11,283 nt of DNA from an uncultured Bacteroidales bacterium (GCA_902461985.1 CABQAB010000036.1:1-11283); one strand, 5' to 3'; numbered from the stretch's first letter, positions 1 through 7,333 are shown. Notes: generated by a model not told the origin, from the letters alone. Numbers and translations are program-made.

Positions 1-278
1 TTGATGCCCTGGCCTCCAAAGAAAGCTGGAGGACGGACCTTCCAGGTTCAAAGGTCAGCGACATCCGCAGCGCCATTTCGCTGAATGACAGAATCCTTTT
101 CATCAACAACCTTTTCGGAGAGGACCCGGCCGCGTTCAAGGAAACATTGACGGAACTCAATGCCATGACAAGTTTCGAGGACGGAGTGACCTATGTCGAG
201 TCCGTTCATCCTGAATGGAACATGGAATCCGACACGGTTTACAGGTTCATGATGGCGGTGAGGAGGCGTCTGCAATAA
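1..278 (+). CDS. Conserved Bacteroidales protein of unknown function, C-terminal part (5' end outside window)
   Basis: Reading frame 3 is open from the window edge to a TAA at 276-278 and gives 91 residues. The visible part is a soluble, probably helical tail. It contains SLNDRILFINNLFGED followed by a phenylalanine/leucine-rich segment and ends in a basic MAVRRRL. From memory, this 'ND..LFI..LF' pattern occurs in a small protein common across Bacteroidetes whose function I do not know; I assign none. The TAA shares its last A with the ATG of rsmI, so the two genes are probably co-transcribed and translationally coupled. The start, any signal peptide and any N-terminal domain lie upstream. 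That the frame is coding is well supported by codon pattern and coupling; the identity is only family-level. Confidence 0.8.
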   Translation, partial: DALASKESWRTDLPGSKVSDIRSAISLNDRILFINNLFGEDPAAFKETLTELNAMTSFEDGVTYVESVHPEWNMESDTVYRFMMAVRRRLQ

Positions 279-955
279 TGCCGGGCGTACTGTATATAGT
301 CCCGACTCCGGTCGGGAATCTCGAAGACTTCACTTTCAGGGCTATAAGGGTGCTGAAAGAAGCCGACCTCATTCTTGCGGAAGACACAAGGACAAGTTCG
401 GTCCTGCTCAAACATTATGATATCCACGGCCGTCTGGAGTCTCATCACAAGTTCAATGAGCACAGGACTGCCGAGATCATCAAAGACAGGATTCTCGCCG
501 GACTGAACGTGGCCTTGATCAGTGACGCCGGCACTCCGGGGATTTCCGATCCCGGTTTTCTTTTAGTGCGTACCTGTGTCGAGGAGGGGATTGAAGTCCA
601 AACCCTTCCGGGAGCGACTGCGTTTGTGCCGGCATTGGTCAGTTCGGGTTTTCCATGCGACAGATTCTGCTTCGAAGGTTTTCTTCCTGTGAAGAAGGGC
701 CGGCAGACCAGGCTGAAGATACTTGCGGAGGAGACGCGCACAATGATTTTCTATGAGTCGCCGTACAGGTTGGTCAAGACATTGCGGCAGCTGGCTGAAT
801 TTTTCGGTCCGGAGCGTTGCTGCTCGGTCTCAAGGGAAATCTCGAAGATTCATGAGGAACATCATAGAGGGACTCTCGCCGAGGTTGCCGACTGGTACGC
901 AGAACATGAACCCAAGGGCGAAATCGTACTCATCGTCGCCGGAGCTGAAAAGTAA
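278..955 (+). CDS. rsmI: 16S rRNA (cytidine(1402)-2'-O)-methyltransferase RsmI
   Basis: RsmI methylates the 2'-O of C1402 in 16S rRNA using S-adenosylmethionine, tuning the decoding centre of the 30S subunit. It is cytoplasmic. The 225-residue product has the tetrapyrrole-methylase-like fold signatures in order: TPVGN at 10-14, AEDTRTS at 34-40, SDAGTPGISDPG at 82-93, PGATAFVPAL at 111-120, FYESPYR at 158-164, SREISK at 185-190 and the closing KGEIVLIV at 213-220. E. coli RsmI is about 286 residues; this is a compact form without the C-terminal extension. I chose the ATG at 278 because it gives the standard N-terminus just before LYIVPTPVGN and overlaps the upstream stop by one base. An in-frame ATG at 215 would add 21 residues that lie inside the upstream gene and match nothing in the family. 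Expression is probably coupled to the upstream gene. Confidence 0.97.
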   Translation: MPGVLYIVPTPVGNLEDFTFRAIRVLKEADLILAEDTRTSSVLLKHYDIHGRLESHHKFNEHRTAEIIKDRILAGLNVALISDAGTPGISDPGFLLVRTCVEEGIEVQTLPGATAFVPALVSSGFPCDRFCFEGFLPVKKGRQTRLKILAEETRTMIFYESPYRLVKTLRQLAEFFGPERCCSVSREISKIHEEHHRGTLAEVADWYAEHEPKGEIVLIVAGAEK

Positions 956-999
956 GCGTCATGCTGTTCATCCGGTAGCCGCGCTGCAATGGTCTCCGG

Positions 1000-2109
1000 T
1001 CATTTTATCCTGTAGTCGCTGACGTTTTTCAGGCCTGTCATTCCGTAATAGGACGGGTCGACCTCGCCGTACAGTTCTACGGACTTGCCTAACATCCCCG
1101 GGTTGCTTACAAGGTTCAGGGCATTGCGCACGTCTCCGGAGGGCAACTGCACGGAAAGACAGGAAGTCCTCGAAGAAGTGGATGAACGGGGTCCGAGAAG
1201 AAGGTTGCTGGCGGACTTGAACGGGGCTTCGAAGGAAGCGTTTGCTGATGTCAGGTCTCCGCCAACAATGTAGCCGCTCACCCAGACTTCCTCGCCTATA
1301 CGCTCTTTCGCCTGCGGTATGGTCAGCACTTCGTCGTTGTTTCCTCCGGATGACGAGCCTCCGGAACCGCCTCCGACAGTGATGACATCGTTGATGCGGT
1401 TTTTGCTCGTGTCAACCTGAATCCTGATGCCAGCACCCTTGTCTGCACTGTTTTCCTTCGCCACGTTCACTTTCACGTCCAGCACGTCTCCCGCTGCGAG
1501 AGACCTGTTCATCAGGGTCTCGGAGGACTCGTCGTCCGAAAGAATGATACTGATCCTGCCCGGTTTGAAATAGGCTGTGCGTTTTTCGGTGTAAGAGTAG
1601 AGCATCCGTCCTTCGTCCGATTTTACGAATAAAAAAGACTTGGGGAACTTGGTTAAAAAATCAGACGAAATCCTCAGCTTTACTCCGCAATTCATCATTA
1701 CGCAACTCAAACGCACTCCTATTTCTTTGCCGGGAGGAACCACAACGCATTGCTCGTCTCCATATTGAGGCCGTGAAAATGCCGGGGCGGAGAATTCTTC
1801 CGACACGGCTCTCACCGTGTAGCTGCCCGCTGCAAGTTCAAACTTCTCTGGAGAGTCGCCGTATGCGCCTTCGTATATCGTTTTTCCGTTTTTGTCAGAT
1901 ACTTTCAGTCTGAAACTGTTGGTGTCTATGGATTCCTTTTCCGCTCGTGTGGAACGTACTTCTTCCATATTGAAGGCAAGGTATAGCTTTCCGTTGCCGG
2001 GTTGGATGTCGCCAGATGTATTCTCCCCGTTATACGAAAAAAGCGAGCAGGAGCCTGCGATTGCGGCTGACGCCAATAACATGACCTTGGTTTTAGGACT
2101 CAGTTTCAT
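1000..2109 (-). CDS. Putative lipoprotein with DUF4493-like and DUF6359-like domains
   Basis: This 369-residue protein starts with a lipoprotein-type signal peptide: basic MKLSPKTK, a hydrophobic stretch and a lipobox ending AGSC, so Cys21 would be the acylated residue. It is thus probably anchored in the outer or inner membrane. Residues about 45-200 resemble DUF4493 of Bacteroidales lipoproteins (the ELAAGSYTVRA strand pair and a YFKPG segment). A Gly/Ser-rich linker (about 252-266) leads to a C-terminal domain resembling DUF6359 (VWVSGYIVGGD, then VQLPSGDVRNALNL, then SVELYGEV), which looks OB-fold-like. Function is unknown; similar proteins are surface or periplasmic and sometimes bind partners or glycans, but nothing here proves that. 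The ATG at 2109 is preferred over a GTG at 2148 because the GTG lies inside the predicted -7 box and because 2109 places the signal peptide at the N-terminus. The gene is monocistronic and convergent with rsmI. Confidence 0.8.
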   Translation of the reverse strand: MKLSPKTKVMLLASAAIAGSCSLFSYNGENTSGDIQPGNGKLYLAFNMEEVRSTRAEKESIDTNSFRLKVSDKNGKTIYEGAYGDSPEKFELAAGSYTVRAVSEEFSAPAFSRPQYGDEQCVVVPPGKEIGVRLSCVMMNCGVKLRISSDFLTKFPKSFLFVKSDEGRMLYSYTEKRTAYFKPGRISIILSDDESSETLMNRSLAAGDVLDVKVNVAKENSADKGAGIRIQVDTSKNRINDVITVGGGSGGSSSGGNNDEVLTIPQAKERIGEEVWVSGYIVGGDLTSANASFEAPFKSASNLLLGPRSSTSSRTSCLSVQLPSGDVRNALNLVSNPGMLGKSVELYGEVDPSYYGMTGLKNVSDYRIK

Positions 2110-2147
2110 AATGCCGTTTTTATTGACCGCGACTTTGCGGAACGGCA

Positions 2148-2155
2148 CAAATGTA
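2148..2155 (-). promoter_or_regulatory. Bacteroidetes-type -7 box of the lipoprotein gene
   Basis: On the minus strand the sequence reads TACATTTG, an exact match to the TAnnTTTG -7 element of Bacteroidetes primary-sigma promoters. It lies 38 bases before the ATG at 2109 and predicts transcription start near 2141 with a leader of about 30 bases. No clean -33 TTTG is seen at the usual 19-20 base spacing; a T-run lies slightly closer. Confidence 0.55.
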
Positions 2156-2204
2156 TGGCGGGATTTTGAAAAACAGTTTCCGAATTCAGTAAATCTGAAA
2201 ATTC

Positions 2205-2248
2205 ATGAATCGGAAAGAAAAAATTTCAGAATTTTCTTTCCGATTCAT
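2205..2248. repeat. Perfect 17-bp inverted repeat with 10-base loop
   Basis: The arms 2205-2221 (ATGAATCGGAAAGAAAA) and 2232-2248 are exact reverse complements around loop 2222-2231. The element sits 56 bases past the stop of the LptF/LptG-family gene and about 50 bases upstream of the lipoprotein -7 box, all on the minus strand. It could act as a terminator for the tgt operon, but the arms are only 5/17 G+C and no strong T-run follows on the minus strand, so a protein-binding site or RNA structure is also possible. Confidence 0.7.
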
Positions 2249-2303
2249 AAACGATTTTTTGACAAATCCGTTGATTGTCAGCGTGTTCTGATTCTTTTGA
2301 AGA

Positions 2304-3401
2304 TTACTTAGGAGCGATTCTGTAGAGAACGGCCGCAATGATGGCGTAGAGTATATTCGGCAGCCACAACGCCCATCCTGGTGGCAAGGTGTCGGTGTAG
2401 ACGAACATTTCACTGAACTTCATGAAGAGAATATAGGAGAAACTCAGCGCTATTCCTATTCCGATGTTCCACCCTATTCCGCCTCTTTTCTTCTTGGATG
2501 ACAGGGCGACTCCCATAAGGGTGAGGATGAAGGCCGAGAACGGGAGCGTGAATCTCTTGTGCTTCTCGATGAGCGAATATTTCACGTTGGAGTCACCCCG
2601 AAGTTCCTGTCTGGCGATGAAGCTGTTCAGTTCGTCGTAGTTAAGGGTTTCCACGGTCTTTTTCTTGACGTAGAAATCATCCACGGTAAGGGCTATGACT
2701 GTGTCCAACTGTGCTCCGCTGCGTATGCGGTCGGTCATGTCCTCATAATAGTCACGGATAAAGTATTTTTTCAGTCTCCAGCCGTTGAAAGTCGTGTCCC
2801 ATACAGCCGTTTCAGCGGAAAGTTTCGATGCCAGGCGGTTGCCTTCAAATCTTTCGAGGGTGAATTTGTATGCGGTGTTGTTCCATGTGCTGAATGATTC
2901 CACGTATACGAATTCCCCCGGTGAAATCTGGTAGTGTACATCCCTCATTTTGGCTATCGAGCCGGACTTGATGTATTTGGACTCGAATTCCACCCTGGTC
3001 TTGTTGGCATCAGGGATGATAAACAGGTTGAGGACCAAGGACAGCAGTGCTATAAGTGTCGCCGCACCTATATATGGAACCATCATTCTGTGGAAACTCA
3101 CCCCGCAACTCAGGATTGCCACGATTTCGGAGTCCGCAGCCATTTTTGAGGTGAAGAATATTACCGTAATGAACACGAACAGAGGAGAGAACATATTCAT
3201 GAAGTACGGTATGAAGTTCAGATAGTAGTCGAAGATGATTTCGGACAAAGGGGCTTCGTTGGACACGAATTTGTCGATTTTCTCGCTGATGTCGAATATT
3301 ATGACAATCCCGATGATGAGAATCAGCGCGATGAAGAAAGTGACGACGAACTTCTTGAATATGTACAGGTCCAGTTTCCTGGGTTTGAGATCGAGTTCCA
3401 T
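2304..3401 (-). CDS. LptF/LptG-family permease (YjgP/YjgQ), LPS export ABC transporter subunit
   Basis: LptF and LptG form the inner-membrane part of the LptB2FGC machine that extracts lipopolysaccharide and feeds it to the periplasmic bridge. The 365-residue product has the family layout: three N-terminal membrane segments (about 17-36, 62-84, 105-130), a periplasmic beta-jellyroll (about 140-270) and three C-terminal segments (about 283-300, 307-328, 342-361). The segment LPFSAFILTLMGVALSSKK before TM5 is typical, as is the cytoplasmic SKMAADSEIVAILSCGVSF loop (85-103) that meets the LptB ATPase. Family members are about 355-365 residues, so the gene is complete. Whether it fills the LptF or the LptG slot cannot be told from sequence alone, so no symbol is given. 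It begins two bases after the tgt stop, an arrangement I recall from Bacteroides, and is probably co-transcribed from the tgt promoter. Confidence 0.93.
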   Translation of the reverse strand: MELDLKPRKLDLYIFKKFVVTFFIALILIIGIVIIFDISEKIDKFVSNEAPLSEIIFDYYLNFIPYFMNMFSPLFVFITVIFFTSKMAADSEIVAILSCGVSFHRMMVPYIGAATLIALLSLVLNLFIIPDANKTRVEFESKYIKSGSIAKMRDVHYQISPGEFVYVESFSTWNNTAYKFTLERFEGNRLASKLSAETAVWDTTFNGWRLKKYFIRDYYEDMTDRIRSGAQLDTVIALTVDDFYVKKKTVETLNYDELNSFIARQELRGDSNVKYSLIEKHKRFTLPFSAFILTLMGVALSSKKKRGGIGWNIGIGIALSFSYILFMKFSEMFVYTDTLPPGWALWLPNILYAIIAAVLYRIAPK

Positions 3402-3403
3402 GT

Positions 3404-4534
3404 TTACAGCCTGGTCATGATTCTTTTTACAGCCGCATCTTTCCAGGAGGCGAAATCTCCTGCGGCAATGTGTTCGCGTGCCTTTGTGACAAGGTCCAGA
3501 TAGAAAGCGAGGTTGTGCTCTGAAGCTATCTGCGCAGCCTGAAGCTCTCCAGCAATGAAAAGATGTCTGAGATATGCTTTTGTGTAGTAGTGGTCTACGA
3601 ATGACGTTCCGGAAGGGTCGAGTTCCGAGAAATCATCAGCCCATTTCTGGTTTCTCATGTTCATAATGCCGTTCCATGTGAACAACATTCCGTTGCGTCC
3701 GTTGCGGGTCGGCATCACGCAGTCGAACATGTCCACGCCGCGTGCGATTCCCTCGAGTATGTTCGCCGGAGTGCCCACGCCCATAAGGTAGCGCGGCTTG
3801 TCCTGAGGCAGTATCGGGCATACTAATTCGAGCATTTCGTACATCTTTTCGGTCGGTTCGCCTACGGCAAGCCCTCCGATTGCGTAGCCTTCACGGTCAA
3901 ATGCAGCTGCGTGTTCTACTGCCGCCTTTCTCAAATCGGGATATACACAGCCCTGGATGATAGGGAAAAGGGTCTGGGAATAGCCGTAAAGGGGTTCGGT
4001 TTCGTCAAAATGCCTGATGCACCTTTCCAGCCAGCTCTGTGTCAGTTTGAGAGACTTCTGTGCATAACTGAAATCTGCATCGCCCGGGCAACATTCGTCC
4101 AAAGCCATGATTATGTCCGCTCCGATGATTCTCTGGGTGTCAACATTGTTTTCCGGAGTGAAGATATGCTTGGAGCCGTCGATATGGGAGCGGAAAGTGC
4201 ATCCGTCTTCTGTGAGTTTGCGGATAGGGGTCAGCGAGAACACCTGGAACCCTCCGCTGTCCGTAAGTATGGGCCTGTCCCAGTGCTCGAATCTGTGCAG
4301 TCCTCCGGCTTTGCGGAGAATGTCCAGTCCTGGACGCAGATAGAGATGATAGGTGTTGCCCAGGATTATTTGAGCCTTTATGTCGTCCTTCAAGTCACGG
4401 TGGTAGACCCCTTTGACCGAGCCGACTGTGCCGACCGGCATGAATATAGGAGTCTGAATCTGGCCGTGGTCAGTCGTGATGACTCCGCATCTTGCCGAAG
4501 ACCCCGGATCTGTCGCTGTAAGTTGAAATTTCAT
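3404..4534 (-). CDS. tgt: tRNA-guanine transglycosylase (queuine/preQ1 insertion)
   Basis: Tgt exchanges guanine-34 of GUN-anticodon tRNAs (Asp, Asn, His, Tyr) for preQ1, the first tRNA-bound step to queuosine. The 376 residues match the family length. Visible hallmarks: TDSGGFQVFSL with general base Asp92, MALDECCP with substrate-contact Asp146, GGLAVGEP at 220-227, YLMGVGTP at 249-256, and FDCVMPTRNGRNG with the expected nucleophile Asp271. The C-terminal zinc site is unusual: aligned to E. coli Tgt, the three Cys ligands become Gly309, Ser311 and Asp314 (segment DPSGTSFVDHYYTKAYLRHL), while the fourth-ligand His340 (EHNLAF) remains. I think this is a Bacteroidetes lineage trait rather than damage. 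The ATG at 4534 gives the usual N-terminus MKFQLTATD; the frame stays open upstream to 4789, but that would cross the divergent promoter region and the neighbouring start. Confidence 0.97.
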   Translation of the reverse strand: MKFQLTATDPGSSARCGVITTDHGQIQTPIFMPVGTVGSVKGVYHRDLKDDIKAQIILGNTYHLYLRPGLDILRKAGGLHRFEHWDRPILTDSGGFQVFSLTPIRKLTEDGCTFRSHIDGSKHIFTPENNVDTQRIIGADIIMALDECCPGDADFSYAQKSLKLTQSWLERCIRHFDETEPLYGYSQTLFPIIQGCVYPDLRKAAVEHAAAFDREGYAIGGLAVGEPTEKMYEMLELVCPILPQDKPRYLMGVGTPANILEGIARGVDMFDCVMPTRNGRNGMLFTWNGIMNMRNQKWADDFSELDPSGTSFVDHYYTKAYLRHLFIAGELQAAQIASEHNLAFYLDLVTKAREHIAAGDFASWKDAAVKRIMTRL

Positions 4535-4553
4535 GTTTCTCTTAAATCGGCTG

Positions 4554-4585
4554 TAAAGATAGTGAAAGCCGAGCGCAAAGCCAAA
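4554..4585 (-). promoter_or_regulatory. Predicted promoter of the tgt-LptF/LptG-family operon
   Basis: Reading the minus strand, a TTTG (-33 box, 4585-4582) is followed after exactly 20 bases by TATCTTTA (4561-4554), one base off the TAnnTTTG -7 consensus. Transcription start near 4547 would give a very short leader of about 13 bases before the tgt ATG at 4534. The -7 box is part of a 14-bp sequence repeated 84 bases further upstream. Confidence 0.6.
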
Positions 4586-4652
4586 CGAAGTTTGAGTTTT
4601 GCCGAGGCGCATCCTATCTTCCGGATGCGAAGCAACGGAAAGATAGTGAAAG
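4555..4652. repeat. Repeat-bearing intergenic element between tgt and the nucleoside transporter
   Basis: The 14-mer AAAGATAGTGAAAG occurs exactly at 4555-4568 and 4639-4652. Between the copies is a small hairpin (CGCATCC 4608-4614 with GGATGCG 4623-4629), and CTATCTT at 4614-4620 is the complement of the repeat core. The stretch resembles an intergenic sequence I recall seeing many times in Bacteroides and relatives near promoters; that is memory, not a search. On the minus strand each copy supplies a TATCTTT -7-like box. Confidence 0.6.
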
Positions 4653-4678
4653 TTCGTCAAGAATTGAAAACTACTTTG

Positions 4679-4686
4679 TATCTTTG
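4679..4686 (+). promoter_or_regulatory. -7 box of the nucleoside transporter gene
   Basis: TATCTTTG matches the TAnnTTTG consensus exactly and lies 56 bases before the ATG at 4742, predicting start near 4693 and a leader of about 50 bases. The -33 region is weak (TTCG at 4653-4656, 22-base spacer). Confidence 0.55.
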
Positions 4687-4741
4687 TCGGCTGAGGCCGT
4701 TTTCCGGGCAGCTCTGTAGAAACATAATTTTTTAATGCTAT

Positions 4742-6055
4742 ATGGGAAAATACATCAAATTCAGGCTTATTGTGATGAACATTCTGCAATGGGCTATCTG
4801 GGGTGCATACCTCACTTCCATGGGTAACTACCTCTTCTCAGTAGGTCTGGGGGCAAAAATCGGAATTTTCTATGCAATGCAGGGAATAGTTTCCATTTTC
4901 ATGCCGGCTCTGATGGGCATTGTGGCCGACAAATGGCTCGGAGCGACCAAAACTCTCGCCCTCTGCCAGTTCATCGCGGGAGCGGCCATGCTTGGTGCGG
5001 GACTTTATGCTGCCGGAGTGGAACAGACCGTCGCACAGACAGGCGCAGACCTTGCGGCTTCATTCAGTTTCCCTGTTTTCATTGGCCTATACACACTCAG
5101 CGTTGCTTTCTATATGCCTACGATTGCCCTTTCAAATTCTACGGCATACGGCATACTCGAGCAGAACGGATATGACACGGTGAAGGATTTCCCGCCGATC
5201 CGGGTGTTCGGGACAATCGGCTTCATTGCAAGCATGTGGATAATGAATTTCTGCACCAATCAGGCAGGCGTATCATTCCAGCACACCTATCACCAGTTCA
5301 TAATTTCGGGAGCTATCGGACTCGTGCTCGTGCTTTACTGCTTCACTCTCCCGAGCATCAAGGCTGCGAAGCAGGAGTCGAAATCTTTGGCTGACGCATT
5401 CGGTCTGAGCGCATTCAAGTTGTTCAAGGACAGGCAGATGGCAATTTTCTTCATCTTCTCGATGCTTCTCGGTGTGGCTCTCCAGATTACCAACGGATAT
5501 GCGACCCCGTTCATTTCCCATTTCCAGCAGATTCCTGAATTTGCTGAATCATGGGGCGCAAGAAACGCCACAGCAATCTATTCCATATCCCAGATTGCCG
5601 AGACCTTGGGCATACTGCTCATTCCGTTTGCAATGAGGAAGTTCGGCATCAAGAACGTGATGCTGATTGCCATGTTCGCCTGGGTTCTCCGTTTCGGCCT
5701 TTTCGGTCTCGGTGACACGGGCTCCGGCGTATGGATGCTCATCCTTTCCTGCATAGTCTATGGAGTTGCGTTCGACTTTTTCAATATTTCCGGTTCGCTT
5801 TATGTGAACCAGAGGACATCCGGAGCGGTTCAGAACAGTGCCCAGGGGCTGTTTATGCTTATGACTAACGGTATCGGGGCAACCATAGGAACTCTTGGAG
5901 CGCAGGCTGTCGTGAACCACTTCGTAAATCCTGACACATTCCAGGGCGACTGGAGTGCCTGCTGGTACATTTTCGCGGCTTACGCTCTCGTGGTGGCAAT
6001 ACTGTTCATGATTCTGTTCAAGGCTCCGAAGCAGGACGAGGCGAAACTCGTATAA
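4742..6055 (+). CDS. Nucleoside:H+ symporter, NupG/XapB (NHS) family of MFS
   Basis: An inner-membrane 12-helix transporter that would import purine and pyrimidine nucleosides with protons. The 437 residues (E. coli NupG is 418) share long near-identical blocks with NupG: FMPALMGIVADKWLG (53-67), DFPPIRVFGTIGFIASMW (149-166), MAIFFIFSMLLG (233-244), FGIKNVM (301-307) and YGVAFDFFNISGS (340-352). Residues matching those reported around the nucleoside in NupG are kept: Arg154, Thr158, Phe161, Gln248, Asn251, Gln284, Glu287, Tyr340 and Phe344. That supports a true nucleoside carrier rather than a generic MFS protein, though nucleoside preference is not readable. The C-terminus is a short charged tail. 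The ATG at 4742 precedes MGKYIKFRLI, the usual NHS-family N-terminus; an ATG at 4735 is out of frame. It is a single-gene unit, divergent from tgt, with a hairpin downstream. Confidence 0.93.
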   Translation: MGKYIKFRLIVMNILQWAIWGAYLTSMGNYLFSVGLGAKIGIFYAMQGIVSIFMPALMGIVADKWLGATKTLALCQFIAGAAMLGAGLYAAGVEQTVAQTGADLAASFSFPVFIGLYTLSVAFYMPTIALSNSTAYGILEQNGYDTVKDFPPIRVFGTIGFIASMWIMNFCTNQAGVSFQHTYHQFIISGAIGLVLVLYCFTLPSIKAAKQESKSLADAFGLSAFKLFKDRQMAIFFIFSMLLGVALQITNGYATPFISHFQQIPEFAESWGARNATAIYSISQIAETLGILLIPFAMRKFGIKNVMLIAMFAWVLRFGLFGLGDTGSGVWMLILSCIVYGVAFDFFNISGSLYVNQRTSGAVQNSAQGLFMLMTNGIGATIGTLGAQAVVNHFVNPDTFQGDWSACWYIFAAYALVVAILFMILFKAPKQDEAKLV

Positions 6056-6142
6056 CGTGATGTCTGGATTCTTCTGCTGAACATTCAGGACCATCCTAAG
6101 TCGTGGTGACGGTATAGTTTTGTGTCCGTCAAATAGTTATGG

Positions 6143-6189
6143 CACTTCCGGCAGTAAATTGCAAAAAAAGTCGCAGCCGGAAGTGTTTT
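6143..6189 (+). terminator. Probable intrinsic terminator after the nucleoside transporter
   Basis: A perfect 10-bp stem pairs CACTTCCGGC (6143-6152) with its complement at 6176-6185, leaving a 23-base loop, and is followed directly by TTTTC. It sits 87 bases past the transporter stop and just before the recA -7 box, where a terminator is expected. The long loop makes the call less certain. Confidence 0.5.
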
Positions 6190-6205
6190 CATGGAGAAGA
6201 TTCCT

Positions 6206-6213
6206 TAACTTTG
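6206..6213 (+). promoter_or_regulatory. -7 box of recA
   Basis: TAACTTTG is an exact TAnnTTTG match. Predicted start is near 6220, giving a leader of about 47 bases that contains an AT-rich 12-bp palindrome (6244-6255). The -33 box is not clear; T-rich 6186-6189 lies 16 bases upstream and overlaps the preceding terminator's tail. I see no obvious SOS-type operator over it. Confidence 0.55.
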
Positions 6214-6266
6214 CCATTCCTGATTGACGGATCTGTTCGGGAGTATAAATTTATATAAGCACTATT

Positions 6267-7298
6267 ATGGCAAAAGAAGTGGAAAAACAGGAAGGCGGAC
6301 AGGTGGACGCGGCCAAATTGAAAGCCTTGCAGGCTACTATCGACAAAATCGAAAAAGATTACGGCAAGGGAACGATAATGAAATTGGGAGACCAGCCTAA
6401 CTGGGAGGTTTCGGTTATTCCGAGCGGTTCCATCGCTTTGGACCATGCTCTCGGCATAGGCGGCTATCCGCGGGGCAGGGTCATCGAAATATACGGTCCG
6501 GAGTCCAGCGGTAAGACTACTTTGGCAATCCATGCAATCGCCCAGGCCCAGAAGCAGGGCGGCATTGCCGCTATCATCGACGCCGAGCACGCTTTCGACC
6601 GCACGTATGCGAAAAATCTCGGAGTAGATCTTGAAACCCTGCTCATTTCTCAGCCTGACAACGGCGAGCAGGCTCTTGAAATCGCCGACAATCTCATCCG
6701 TTCAGGGGCGATTGACATCATAGTCATCGACTCCGTGGCGGCACTTACCCCGAAAGCCGAAATCGAAGGCGAGATGGGAGACTCCAAGATGGGTCTGCAG
6801 GCAAGACTCATGAGCCAGGCACTGCGTAAGCTCACCGCAAACATCAGCAAGACCAACACCTGCTGCATATTCATCAACCAGCTCCGTGACAAAATCGGAG
6901 TCATGTTCGGCAACCCTGAGACCACAACCGGCGGTAACGCCCTGAAGTTCTATGCTTCAGTCCGTGTGGATGTCCGCAGGACTACGCAGATCAAGGACGG
7001 GGACGAGGCCCTCGGCAACAGGACCAGAGTGAAAATCGTGAAGAACAAGATGGCTCCTCCTTTCAAAAAGGCCGAGTTCGACATAGTTTTCGGAGAAGGC
7101 ATCTCCCATCCTGGGGAAGTGCTCGACCTTGCCGTAGAGTACGACATCATCAAGAAGAGCGGTTCCTGGTTCAGCTACAATGAAACCAAACTCGCACAGG
7201 GCAGGGAAGCCGTCAAGAAACTCCTTGCCGACAATGCCGAACTCTGCGATGAAATAGAGGCACAGATACGTGAAGTCCTGTCTACCATCCAGGACTGA
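6267..7298 (+). CDS. recA: RecA recombinase
   Basis: RecA forms ATP-dependent filaments on single-stranded DNA, drives homologous pairing and strand exchange, and triggers self-cleavage of LexA-type repressors where present. The 343 residues match the family length. Seen in order: N-terminal helical linker, Walker A GPESSGKT at 77-84, DAEHAFD at 105-111 (Bacteroidetes-like Phe where many have Leu), Walker B IIVID ending at Asp155, the loop-1 region EIEGEMGDS (165-173), [27 protein letters not shown] spanning loop 2, and [16 protein letters not shown]. The C-terminal tail is acidic, as is usual. All catalytic residues I can check are present. The ATG at 6267 follows an AT-rich leader and gives the expected start MAKE. 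Its own promoter and two downstream hairpins suggest a monocistronic gene. Confidence 0.99.
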   Translation: MAKEVEKQEGGQVDAAKLKALQATIDKIEKDYGKGTIMKLGDQPNWEVSVIPSGSIALDHALGIGGYPRGRVIEIYGPESSGKTTLAIHAIAQAQKQGGIAAIIDAEHAFDRTYAKNLGVDLETLLISQPDNGEQALEIADNLIRSGAIDIIVIDSVAALTPKAEIEGEMGDSKMGLQARLMSQALRKLTANISKTNTCCIFINQLRDKIGVMFGNPETTTGGNALKFYASVRVDVRRTTQIKDGDEALGNRTRVKIVKNKMAPPFKKAEFDIVFGEGISHPGEVLDLAVEYDIIKKSGSWFSYNETKLAQGREAVKKLLADNAELCDEIEAQIREVLSTIQD

Positions 7299-7333
7299 TG
7301 CCGTTCCGGCAGGTTTGACTGCCTGTATGGCAT
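7298..7333 (+). other. Nested hairpin immediately after the recA stop
   Basis: Outer arms ATGCC (7298-7302) and GGCAT (7329-7333) enclose inner arms GGCAG (7308-7312) and CTGCC (7319-7323) with a 6-base loop. No T-run follows, so it is not a classic terminator alone. It could stabilise the recA mRNA 3' end together with the terminator hairpin 24 bases further on. Confidence 0.45.

Noticed and set aside
956..999. Terminator between convergent rsmI and the lipoprotein gene
   Set aside because: Only 4-bp CCGG self-pairing was found in these 44 bases; no convincing stem or T-run.
2260..2280. Small hairpin TGACAA/TTGTCA after the LptF/LptG-family gene as a terminator
   Set aside because: The stem is only 6 bp and its T-run lies on the wrong side for minus-strand transcription.
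4555..4652. CRISPR-like repeat pair
   Set aside because: Only two 14-bp copies with an 84-base offset and no further units; better explained as a promoter-associated repeat.
3911..4735. Long plus-strand open frame opposite tgt (274 codons)
   Set aside because: It is antisense to highly conserved tgt motifs, has no recognisable domain, and is explained by the codon pattern of the real gene.
4535..4789. Open 85-codon N-terminal extension of tgt
   Set aside because: It crosses the divergent promoter region, overlaps the transporter start on the other strand and contains the repeat element; the family N-terminus begins at 4534.
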